Source of the DNA: Nocardia cyriacigeorgica GUH-2
GTDB lineage: Bacteria; Actinomycetota; Actinomycetes; Mycobacteriales; Mycobacteriaceae
NCBI RefSeq assembly: GCF_000284035.1
Contig: NC_016887.1
Coordinates: forward strand, 2,790,001-2,854,000
Length of the DNA stretch: 64,000 nucleotides
Direction: 5' to 3'
Below, in pieces: positions 1 through 8,069 of this stretch. The translations under genes and the position numbers were made by a program. The notes beneath the pieces are model-generated. The model was not told the DNA's origin. It ran no database searches and saw only the letters and a list, made by a program, of their open reading frames with translations. Position 1 is the first letter of the stretch; each line of letters begins with the position of its first letter.

Positions 1-1
1 G

Positions 2-2029
2 AGCCTGTTGCTGTTGACCGGCTCGATGGGGCGCAATGGCGGCGGCTGGGCCCATTACGTCGGGCAGGAGAAATGCCGTCCGGTGACGGGCTGGGCGACC
101 GTGGCGATGGGCACCGACTGGCATCGCCCGCCGCGCCAGATGGCGGGCACCTCGTACTGGTACGTGCACACCGACCAGTGGCGCTACGACGGCTACCGCG
201 CCGACGCCCTGGCCGCACCGACCGCGCGGGGCCGCTTCCGCGACAAGCACACCATGGATGTGCTGGCCTCGGCGGCCGCGATGGGCTGGACCCCGTTCTA
301 CCCCCAGTTCGACCGGTCCACCTTGGCATTGGCCGACGAGGCGCGCGAGGCGGGCGCCGATCCGGTGACGTATGTGACCGAGAAACTGGCCGACGGCGAG
401 CTGAAGTTCGCCCTGGCCGATCCGGATGCCCCGCAGAACTGGCCCCGGGTACTGAGCGTCTGGCGGGCCAACCTGCTCGGATCCTCCAGCAAGGGCAATG
501 AGTACTTCCTGCGGCATCTGCTCGGGACGACGTCGAACGTGCAGGCCGAGGAGGCCGGTCCGGAACTGCGGCCCGCCGAGGTGGTCTGGCGGGAGCAGGC
601 GCCCGAGGGCAAGCTCGATCTGCTGATGTCGATCGATTTCCGGATGACCTCCACCACGATGCTGTCGGATGTGGTGTTGCCCGCCGCCACCTGGTACGAG
701 AAATCGGATCTGTCCAGCACCGATATGCACCCCTACATCCACGCCTTCACCCCGGCCATCGACCCGCCGTGGGAGGCCCGCTCCGATTTCGACGCCTTCG
801 CCACCATCGCCCGCCGGTTCTCGGTCATGGCCGAGAAGCATCTGGGTAAGCGCACCGATCTCGTCCTCGGCACCTTGCAGCACGATACGCCCGGTGCGAT
901 GGCCTATCCCGGTGGCGTGGAAAAGGATTGGCGCACCACGCGGGTGGCGCCGGTGCCCGGGGCGACCATGGGTCCGCTGGTCGCGGTCGAGCGCGACTAT
1001 CCGGCATTGGCCCAGAAGTGGTCGGCGCTCGGTCCGCTGGTGGAATCGGCGGGCCTGACCACCAAAGGCATTACCGTGCACCCGGATCAGGAGGTCGACG
1101 AACTCGCCCGCAGACACGGAGTGATGAATAGCGGTGTGGCGGCTGGTCGCCCGGCGTTGGACAGTGCGGAGAAGATGGCCGAGACGATCCTCGCGTTATC
1201 CGGCACCTCCAACGGCCGCCTCGCCGTCGAAGGGTTCCGTGAACTGGAGAAACGCACCGGTCGCCGGCTGGCGCATCTGGCCGAGGGCAGTGAGGAACGC
1301 CGGATCACCTTCGCCGACACCCAGGCCCGCCCGGTCCCGGTGATCACCAGCCCGGAGTGGTCGGGCAGCGAGACCGGCGGGCGGCGCTACGCCCCGTTCA
1401 CGGTGAATATCGAAGAGCTCAAACCGTTTCACACGCTCACCGGCCGCATGCACTTCTACCTCGATCACGACTGGATCGAGGAACTGGGCGAGCAGTTGCC
1501 GATCTACCGGCCGCCGCTGGATATGGCGCTGCTGTTCCAGGAACCGCGGCTGGGGACCGGCCGCGACGGCATCGGCCTCACTGTGCGCTACCTGACCCCG
1601 CATTCCAAATGGTCGATCCACTCCGAATATCAGGACAACCTGCTGATGCTGTCGCTGTCGCGGGGCGGGCCGACGATGTGGATGAGCCCGGCCGACGCGG
1701 CGAAGATCGAGGTGGCCGACAACGACTGGGTGGAGGCGGTCAACCGCAACGGGGTGCTGGTGTGCCGCGCGATCGTCTCGCATCGGATGCCCGAGGGCGT
1801 CGTCTATGTCCACCACGCCCAGGAACGCACCATCGACGTGCCGCTCACCGAGACCACCGGCAACCGCGGCGGCATTCACAATTCGCTGACCCGGCTGCTG
1901 ATCAAACCGACCCATCTGGCCGGCGGTTACGCCCAGACCTCGTTCGCCTTCAACTATCTGGGCCCGACCGGCAATCAACGCGACGAGGTGACCGTGGTGC
2001 GGCGCCGCAGCCAGGAGGTGAGGTACTGA
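2..2029 (+). CDS. narG: Nitrate reductase alpha subunit NarG, C-terminal part (5' truncated by the window)
   Basis: This is the C-terminal ~675 residues of the molybdopterin catalytic subunit of the respiratory membrane nitrate reductase, which reduces nitrate to nitrite on the cytoplasmic side of the membrane. The first residues (LLTGSMGRNGGGWAHYVGQE) match the conserved NarG core. Further on are the GSSSKGNEY segment, a DVVLPAATWYEK cofactor-binding segment and the TPHSKWSIHS segment near the C-terminus. The [4Fe-4S] N-terminal region and the molybdenum ligand lie upstream of base 1, so this is a window cut and not a broken gene. The stop overlaps the narH start by one base (TGATG). The narGHJI order in one operon makes the identification secure. 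Confidence 0.95.
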   Translation, partial: SLLLLTGSMGRNGGGWAHYVGQEKCRPVTGWATVAMGTDWHRPPRQMAGTSYWYVHTDQWRYDGYRADALAAPTARGRFRDKHTMDVLASAAAMGWTPFYPQFDRSTLALADEAREAGADPVTYVTEKLADGELKFALADPDAPQNWPRVLSVWRANLLGSSSKGNEYFLRHLLGTTSNVQAEEAGPELRPAEVVWREQAPEGKLDLLMSIDFRMTSTTMLSDVVLPAATWYEKSDLSSTDMHPYIHAFTPAIDPPWEARSDFDAFATIARRFSVMAEKHLGKRTDLVLGTLQHDTPGAMAYPGGVEKDWRTTRVAPVPGATMGPLVAVERDYPALAQKWSALGPLVESAGLTTKGITVHPDQEVDELARRHGVMNSGVAAGRPALDSAEKMAETILALSGTSNGRLAVEGFRELEKRTGRRLAHLAEGSEERRITFADTQARPVPVITSPEWSGSETGGRRYAPFTVNIEELKPFHTLTGRMHFYLDHDWIEELGEQLPIYRPPLDMALLFQEPRLGTGRDGIGLTVRYLTPHSKWSIHSEYQDNLLMLSLSRGGPTMWMSPADAAKIEVADNDWVEAVNRNGVLVCRAIVSHRMPEGVVYVHHAQERTIDVPLTETTGNRGGIHNSLTRLLIKPTHLAGGYAQTSFAFNYLGPTGNQRDEVTVVRRRSQEVRY

Positions 2030-3702
2030 TGAAGGTGATGGCGCAGCTGGCGATGGTGATGAACCTCGACAAATGCATCGGCTGCCATACCTGCTCGGTG
2101 ACCTGCAAGCAGGCATGGACCAACCGCGCGGGCATCGAGTACGTGTGGTTCAACAACGTGGAAACCCGTCCCGGACAAGGCTATCCACGCACCTACGAAG
2201 ATCAGCAACGCTGGCGCGGCGGCTGGGTGCTCGACCGCAAGGGCCGGCTGCGCCTGCGCGACGGCGGCCGGCTCGCCAAGCTCGGCCGCATCTTCTCCAA
2301 CCCGAAGATGCCTGCCATGGACGACTACTACGAGCCGTGGACCTACGACTACGACAACCTCACCAACGCACCGCTCGGTGACCAGATGCCGGTGGCGCCG
2401 CCGCGTAGCCTGCTCACCGGCAAACCGATGAAGGTGGGCTGGTCGGCGAACTGGGACGACGACCTCGGCGGTTCACCGGAAATCGTTCCGGGCGATCCGG
2501 TCCTGGCGCAGGTCAGCGAGAAGATCCGGCTGGAGCTGGAACAGACGTTCATGTTCTATCTGCCCCGCATCTGCGAACACTGCCTCAACCCGGCCTGTGT
2601 GGCGTCGTGCCCGTCGGGGGCGATGTACAAGCGCACCGAGGACGGCATCGTGCTGGTGGATCAAGACAAATGCCGGGGCTGGCGGATGTGTGTGTCCGGA
2701 TGTCCGTACAAGAAGGTGTATTTCAACCACAAGACCGGCAAGGCCGAGAAATGCACGTTCTGTTATCCGCGTGTGGAGGTCGGCATTCCCACGGTGTGCG
2801 CGGAAACCTGCGTCGGCAGGCTGCGGTATATCGGCCTGGTTCTCTACGACGTGGACAAGGTGCTGGCCGCCGCGTCGGTCACCGATGAGCGCGACCTGTA
2901 TGAGGCCCAGCTCGGTACGCTGCTCGACCCCAGCGACCCCGCGGTCGTCGCCGGTGCACGCGCCCAAGGTATTCCGGACAGCTGGATCGAGGCCGCGCGC
3001 CGCTCACCGGTGTACGCGCTGATCGCCCAGTACCGGGTGGCGTTGCCGCTGCATCCGGAATACCGCACCCTGCCGATGGTCTGGTACGTGCCGCCGCTGT
3101 CGCCGGTGGTGGATGCGGTGAGCCGCGACGGCCACGACGGCGAGGACGCGGGCAATCTATTCGGTGCGCTGGAAGCGCTGCGCATCCCCATCGAGTACCT
3201 GGCAGGCCTGTTCACCGCCGGTGATACCGAGGTGGTCGCGACCGTGCTGCGCAAACTGGCCGCGATGCGGTCGTATATGCGCGACATCAACCTCGGCCGC
3301 GAGCCGCAAGGCCATATTCCCGCGGCGGTCGGGATGAGCGAAGAGCAGATCTACGAGATGTACCGGCTGCTCGCGTTGGCGAAATACGAAGACCGGTATG
3401 TGATTCCGTCGGCCTATGCTGAGGAGGGGCATCGGCTCGAGGAAGCGGTGAGCGAATGCGCGCTGGACTTCGACGGCGGGCCCGGCATGTACGGCGAAGG
3501 GCCGTTCGGCGAATCCAGCGGTGCACCGGTACCGGTCGCAGTGGAAACCTTTCACGCGCTGCGGCAGCGGCAGACCAGCGAAGCGTTCGGTGCGACGGCG
3601 AGTAATCCGTCCCGGGTCAATCTGCTCAACTGGGACGGCAACGGTGTCCCGGAGGGGATGTTCCCGGCCGGCAACAATGGTCATCGCGGGGCGGACCGAT
3701 GA
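2029..3702 (+). CDS. narH: Nitrate reductase beta subunit NarH
   Basis: Iron-sulfur electron-transfer subunit of nitrate reductase, 557 residues. It passes electrons from the NarI hemes to NarG. Four cysteine groups are visible: CIGCHTCSVTC near residue 16, CEHCLNPACVASCP near 183, CRGWRMCVSGCP near 216 and CTFCYP followed by CAETC near 243. The tryptophan replacing a cysteine in the third group is the NarH signature that leaves one [3Fe-4S] cluster. The frame stays open upstream into narG, but the ATG at 2029 overlaps the narG stop and starts exactly at the family N-terminus (MKVMAQLAMVMNLDKCIG), so it is the chosen start. The stop overlaps narJ by four bases (ATGA). Confidence 0.97.
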   Translation: MKVMAQLAMVMNLDKCIGCHTCSVTCKQAWTNRAGIEYVWFNNVETRPGQGYPRTYEDQQRWRGGWVLDRKGRLRLRDGGRLAKLGRIFSNPKMPAMDDYYEPWTYDYDNLTNAPLGDQMPVAPPRSLLTGKPMKVGWSANWDDDLGGSPEIVPGDPVLAQVSEKIRLELEQTFMFYLPRICEHCLNPACVASCPSGAMYKRTEDGIVLVDQDKCRGWRMCVSGCPYKKVYFNHKTGKAEKCTFCYPRVEVGIPTVCAETCVGRLRYIGLVLYDVDKVLAAASVTDERDLYEAQLGTLLDPSDPAVVAGARAQGIPDSWIEAARRSPVYALIAQYRVALPLHPEYRTLPMVWYVPPLSPVVDAVSRDGHDGEDAGNLFGALEALRIPIEYLAGLFTAGDTEVVATVLRKLAAMRSYMRDINLGREPQGHIPAAVGMSEEQIYEMYRLLALAKYEDRYVIPSAYAEEGHRLEEAVSECALDFDGGPGMYGEGPFGESSGAPVPVAVETFHALRQRQTSEAFGATASNPSRVNLLNWDGNGVPEGMFPAGNNGHRGADR

Positions 3703-4364
3703 GGTGGGGACGCCGGTCCGGCGGCGACACGGTCACCCATCGGCTGGTCTGGCAGTCGGCCTCGCTACTGCTGGCCTACCCGGACGACGCCCAGCCCGCG
3801 CGCCTGCACACCGTCGAGGCGCTGTGCGGCCGACTCGATGACGAGCGGGCCGAACCGCTGCGCGCCACCGTCGCGCACCTGCGCCGGACCCCGGTGTCCG
3901 AGGCCGCCCAACACTACGTCGATACCTTCGACCTGCACCGGAGCACCACCCTGCTGCTGACCTACTGGACCGATGGCGACACCCGCAACCGCGGGACCGC
4001 CATGCTCGCGTTCACGCAGGCCTACAAAGCCGCCGGAGCGACCCGGCCGCGTGGGGAGGCGCCCGATCATCTGGCGGTCGTGCTCGAATTCGCCGCCACC
4101 GTCGACCCGGATGCCGGCGGACGGTTGCTCGCGACGCACCGCCCGGCGATCGACGCCGTCCAGACCGCGCTGGCCGAACGGGGTTCGCCCTATGCCGGCG
4201 TCCTCGGGGCGGTGGCCCGGACCCTGCCCGCCGCGAGCGATCAGGACGTGCGCCGCGCCCGCGAGCTGGTGGCGGCCGGTCCACCCGCCGAACAGGTCGG
4301 CCTGCAACCGTTCACGTTGGCCGTGCCGCCGCGCCGCAGCGCGCCAGGACGAGGAGGTCGCTGA
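3699..4364 (+). CDS. narJ: Nitrate reductase assembly chaperone NarJ
   Basis: Cytoplasmic chaperone of the NarJ/TorD family, 221 residues. It is needed for molybdenum-cofactor insertion into NarG and for membrane attachment of NarGH, and is not part of the final enzyme. The central HYVDTFDLHRSTTLLLTYW stretch (about residues 70-89) is the typical NarJ helix pair. The C-terminal ~35 residues are rich in Pro, Ala and Arg and look disordered. The start overlaps the narH stop in an ATGA, and the stop is two bases from the narI ATG, with GAGGAGG just upstream serving narI. Position between narH and narI supports the call. Confidence 0.93.
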   Translation: MRWGRRSGGDTVTHRLVWQSASLLLAYPDDAQPARLHTVEALCGRLDDERAEPLRATVAHLRRTPVSEAAQHYVDTFDLHRSTTLLLTYWTDGDTRNRGTAMLAFTQAYKAAGATRPRGEAPDHLAVVLEFAATVDPDAGGRLLATHRPAIDAVQTALAERGSPYAGVLGAVARTLPAASDQDVRRARELVAAGPPAEQVGLQPFTLAVPPRRSAPGRGGR

Positions 4365-4366
4365 CC

Positions 4367-5098
4367 ATGTCGGCCGGAGAGATCTTCTGGGACGTCATTC
4401 CCTATGTGACCCTGGCGATTCTGGCGGTGGGGACCTGGTGGCGCTACCGCTACGACAAATTCGGCTGGACCACCCGCTCCTCCCAGCTGTACGAGAGCAG
4501 GCTGCTGCGGATCGGCAGCCCGCTGTTCCATTTCGGCATCCTGGTGGTGATCGTCGGCCACATCATCGGCCTGGTGATCCCGGAATCGTGGACCGACGCC
4601 ATCGGTATGAGCCAACACCTCTACCACGTACAGGCGTTGACGCTGGGCACCATCGCCGGCATCGCCACGCTGACCGGCGCGGCGCTGCTGGTCTATCGCC
4701 GTCGCTCCACCGGCCCCGTCTTCACCGCGACCACCTGGAACGACAAGCTGATGTATGTCGTGCTGATCGCGGCGATCGTGGCGGGCCTGGCGACGACGCT
4801 GATGGGGTCGGGCGTCGTCGGTGAGGAACACAACTACCGCGAGACCGTCTCGCCGTGGTTCCGCTCGATCTGGATCCTGCAACCGCGCGGCGACCTGATG
4901 GCGCAGGCGCCGCTGTCGTTCCACATCCACGTGCTCATCGCATTGACCTTGTTCGCGCTGTGGCCGTTCACCCGTCTGGTGCACGCGTTCAGCGCGCCCG
5001 TGGCCTACCTGTTCCGGCCCTACATCGTCTACCGCAGTCGCGGCCATGCCCGTCCGGGCGAGCTGGTGGGGTCGCGGCCACAGCGCCGTGGCTGGTGA
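4367..5098 (+). CDS. narI: Nitrate reductase gamma subunit NarI (cytochrome b)
   Basis: Membrane anchor and quinol oxidase subunit of nitrate reductase, 243 residues. It carries two b hemes that pass electrons from menaquinol to NarH. Five hydrophobic segments are visible, at about residues 8-22, 50-70, 90-108, 125-145 and 182-205. Heme-ligand histidines sit in HFGILVVIVGH (helix 2) and in HIHVLIALT and TRLVHAFS (last helix). The ATG at 4367 has a strong GAGGAGG about 10 bases upstream. It is the last gene of narGHJI, and a hairpin follows within 6 bases. No nitrate transporter or narK is in the visible part. Confidence 0.95.
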   Translation: MSAGEIFWDVIPYVTLAILAVGTWWRYRYDKFGWTTRSSQLYESRLLRIGSPLFHFGILVVIVGHIIGLVIPESWTDAIGMSQHLYHVQALTLGTIAGIATLTGAALLVYRRRSTGPVFTATTWNDKLMYVVLIAAIVAGLATTLMGSGVVGEEHNYRETVSPWFRSIWILQPRGDLMAQAPLSFHIHVLIALTLFALWPFTRLVHAFSAPVAYLFRPYIVYRSRGHARPGELVGSRPQRRGW

Positions 5099-5103
5099 GC
5101 CTG

Positions 5104-5138
5104 CCGGGGCGAGCCGAACACAGTCTGCTTCGCCCCGG
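5104..5138. terminator. Bidirectional hairpin between narI and the flavoprotein gene
   Basis: CCGGGGCGA (5104-5112) and TCGCCCCGG (5130-5138) form a perfect 9-bp stem around a 17-base loop. It lies in the 47-bp gap between two converging genes, so it can stop transcription from both sides. There is no T tract, which is common in high-GC actinobacteria. Confidence 0.7.
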
Positions 5139-5145
5139 TTGCGGC

Positions 5146-7839
5146 TCACCCGGTGAGGGCGCGGCGGGCATAGGCGCGGACATCGGCGTCGGGGTCGTCG
5201 ACGGCCTGTTTCAACGCGATCCGGGACGCTTCGAGGTCCGCCCAGGTCGACAGGGTCAAGACCGCCGCCTTGCGCACGTCCAGATGGGGATCCGACAGTG
5301 CCTCCGTCAACGCCGGCACCGCGACGTCCGGATCGGCGCCGGCCAGTCCTCGCGCTGCGCCGAGCCGCACCTGCCACGCCGAATGACGCAGCGCTGTCCC
5401 GAGTTCGGCGGTCGTGTCGGCATCGGTACCCAGCGCGGCGAAGCCGGCCAGGGCCGCCGCCTGCACCAACGGGTCGCGGTCGGCCGCTAGTCCGCGGATC
5501 GCCTCGACACCGGTGCCGATCGTGGCCAGTCCCTGGGCGACCGCGATGCGCACCTCGCGGTTCGGGTCGGCGGCCAGGGCGGCCACGGCGGGGCCGTCGT
5601 CGAGGGAGACCAGCGCGCGCACCGCTTCGATCCGGACCCGGTGATCGGGGTCGCCCAGCGCCGTCGCGAACTGTGCGGCGGTTCCGGCGCGCAAGGCTCG
5701 CAGCAGGTCGACAACCGTCGCGCGGACCACCGGGTCGGGGGAGTGCAGCCGCTGCGCGAGTCCGTCGGCCGAGGGCAAGACCTCGACCAGTTCGCGGAGC
5801 CCGGCGGCCGCCGCGGCGCGCACCGAGGCAGATTCGTCGTCCATGGCGGCGACCAGGGCCCCGGCGAACCCATCCGGGGTGTGCTCGGTGAGTACCGACA
5901 GCGCCGCCACCCGCACCACCGGATCGGGGTCGGCGAGGTACTCCGACAGCTGCGCCAGCGACGGCGCGTCCAATCCGAGCAAGGTGACCAGGCGCGGTGA
6001 CGGCGGCGCGGCCGGCTCGCGATCGAACGCCGGGGCCGTCTGCGCGGCCGGGGCGCGACGGGCGATCAGTTCCGGCTGCTCGACCAGTTCGACTCCGGCA
6101 TCCGCCGACGGCAGATCGTCCAATCCCGGCACCGGCACCAGATACGGCGCCACCGGCCGCTTGAGGAATTCCATCTCGCCGTCGGCGTTCTTGCGCAGGT
6201 TCAGGTGATACCGCCAGCCCACATCGTCGCGTTCGGGCAGGTCGGCGCGCTCGTGATAGAGCCCCCACCGCGATTCGGTGCGGGTCAGCGAGCTGCGCGC
6301 CGCCATTTCCGCGCAATCGCGGATGAACGACACCTCCACCGAACGCATCAACTCATGCGGGGTGCGCGCGCCCATCTCGGCGATCTCACCGCGCATCCGC
6401 TCGAAGGTCTCCACCGCGATCGACAGCTTCGCCGCGGTCTTGGGTGGCGCCACGTAATCGTTGACGAAGCGGCGCAGCTTGTATTCGACCTGCGGTTGCG
6501 GTGGCCCGTCCGGATGCCGCAGCGGTCGGTAGATCAGCTCGTGGGCGTCGGCCAGCTGATCCTGCGGCAGCTGCTGCGGCGCCGCCACGTCGGCGAGCGT
6601 GGACGCCGCGTGCGCACCGGCCAGATCGCCGAAGACGAAGGCGCCGATCATGTAGTTGTGCGGTACGCAGGCCAGGTCACCGGCCGCGTACAAGCCGGGC
6701 ACGGTGGTGCGCGCATTCTCGTCCACCCACACGCCGGACGCAGAATGGCCGCTGCACAAGCCGATTTCGGAGATGTGCATCTCGATATCGTGGGTGCGGT
6801 AGTCGTGGCCGCGGTTGGCGTGGAAGGTGCCGCGGGTCGGGCGTTCGGTGGTGTGCAGGATGCCTTCCAGCGTAGACAGCGTCTCCTGCGGCAGATGCGA
6901 CACCTTCAGATAGATGGGCCCGCGCGCGGATTCGATCTCGCGTTTGACCTCCGACATCATCTGCCCGGACCAATAGTCGGAGTCGACGAACCGTTCGCCC
7001 TCGGCATTGACCTGGTACCCGCCGAACGGATTGGCGACATACGCGCACGCCGGCCCGTTGTAGTCCTTGATCAGCGGATTGATCTGGAAGCATTCGATCC
7101 CGCTGAGCTCGGCACCGGCGTGATAGGCCATCGAATAGCCGTCACCGGCGTTGGTCGGGTTTTCGTAGGTGCCGTACAGGTACCCGGACGCCGGTAGCCC
7201 CAGCCGCCCGCACGGGCCGGTCGCGAGGACGACCGCTTTCGCGCCGACCGCCACGAATTCGCCGGTGCGCGTGTGCAATGCCGCCGCGCCGACCGCCCGG
7301 CCGTCCGCGGTGAGCACCCGCACCGGCATCAACCGGTTCTCGATCCGGATCCGCTCACGCATCCTGCGCTGTCGCAGCACCCGGTACAGCGCCTTCTTGA
7401 CGTCCTTGCCCTCGGGCATCGGCAGCACATACGACCCCGACCGATGCACCCGGCGCACCGCGTACTCGCCGTACTCGTCCTTTTCGAACTTCACCCCGTA
7501 GCGCTCGAGCCGCTGCACCATCGCGAAACCACGGGTGGCGGTCTGGTAGACGGTGCGCTGGTCGACGATGCCGTCGTTGGCGCGGGTGATCTCTGCGACG
7601 TAGTCCTCCGGTTCGGCCTTGCCCGGGATGACGGCGTTGTTGACCCCGTCCATCCCCATGGCCAGCGCACCGGAGTGCCGCACGTGCGCCTTCTCCAGCA
7701 GCAGCACATTCGCGCCCTGCTCGGCGGCGGTGAGCGCGGCCATCGTGCCCGCCGTGCCACCGCCGATGACCAGCACATCGCAGTCCCAGCGGACGATATC
7801 GGCGAGATCCGGCGGGGCGAGCAGGGTCGGAGCGGTCAC
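5146..7839 (-). CDS. AprA/fumarate-reductase-like FAD flavoprotein fused to C-terminal HEAT repeats
   Basis: 897 residues from a GTG at 7839. Residues ~20-590 form a fumarate reductase / succinate dehydrogenase / adenylylsulfate reductase-type FAD protein: dinucleotide motif VIGGGTAG at 24-31, and the FAD-binding segment GLYAAGDL near 400. Residues ~613-897 are about nine ~31-residue HEAT repeats with recurring D-P-x-x-x-V-R units, suggesting a protein-docking scaffold. Start choice: an ATG at 8073 overlaps the previous gene's stop (ATGA) and also has a GGAGG, but the 78 codons it would add are low-complexity and have only about two-thirds G/C at third positions, clearly below the gene body. 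The GTG at 7839 has its own GGTGGAGG and starts where the family normally does. The partner ferredoxin is two genes upstream in the operon. The substrate is unknown. Confidence 0.8.
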   Translation of the reverse strand: MTAPTLLAPPDLADIVRWDCDVLVIGGGTAGTMAALTAAEQGANVLLLEKAHVRHSGALAMGMDGVNNAVIPGKAEPEDYVAEITRANDGIVDQRTVYQTATRGFAMVQRLERYGVKFEKDEYGEYAVRRVHRSGSYVLPMPEGKDVKKALYRVLRQRRMRERIRIENRLMPVRVLTADGRAVGAAALHTRTGEFVAVGAKAVVLATGPCGRLGLPASGYLYGTYENPTNAGDGYSMAYHAGAELSGIECFQINPLIKDYNGPACAYVANPFGGYQVNAEGERFVDSDYWSGQMMSEVKREIESARGPIYLKVSHLPQETLSTLEGILHTTERPTRGTFHANRGHDYRTHDIEMHISEIGLCSGHSASGVWVDENARTTVPGLYAAGDLACVPHNYMIGAFVFGDLAGAHAASTLADVAAPQQLPQDQLADAHELIYRPLRHPDGPPQPQVEYKLRRFVNDYVAPPKTAAKLSIAVETFERMRGEIAEMGARTPHELMRSVEVSFIRDCAEMAARSSLTRTESRWGLYHERADLPERDDVGWRYHLNLRKNADGEMEFLKRPVAPYLVPVPGLDDLPSADAGVELVEQPELIARRAPAAQTAPAFDREPAAPPSPRLVTLLGLDAPSLAQLSEYLADPDPVVRVAALSVLTEHTPDGFAGALVAAMDDESASVRAAAAAGLRELVEVLPSADGLAQRLHSPDPVVRATVVDLLRALRAGTAAQFATALGDPDHRVRIEAVRALVSLDDGPAVAALAADPNREVRIAVAQGLATIGTGVEAIRGLAADRDPLVQAAALAGFAALGTDADTTAELGTALRHSAWQVRLGAARGLAGADPDVAVPALTEALSDPHLDVRKAAVLTLSTWADLEASRIALKQAVDDPDADVRAYARRALTG

Positions 7840-8069
7840 GTGAGGGCCTCCACCCGAATCAATCCTGGAACGCCGTCTGCGCGCCGGTTGCCGTGTGATG
7901 CTCGTGCCCGTCGCAGTGTCGGAGGTGCGCTCCGTGACGTCCACTCGCTGCGGGGCGGCGGTAGCCGCCCCTGTTACTGCGCCGGATTCGCCGATGGGCT
8001 CGGGTGCGGTGCCCGCGCCTCGCCCGTCGATCTCCGTACCGGCTGCGCGAGAACCAGTGCCTGACAGTG

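Noticed and set aside
1357..2028. Upstream extension of the narH frame inside narG
   Set aside because: The narG frame is the coding one; the narH ATG at 2029 overlaps the narG stop and matches the family N-terminus.
4241..6316. 691-codon open frame on the minus strand across narJ/narI and the flavoprotein
   Set aside because: It is antisense to narJ and narI and crosses the convergent terminator; its composition (Arg, Gly, Ala) is typical of GC-rich shadow frames and no family fits.
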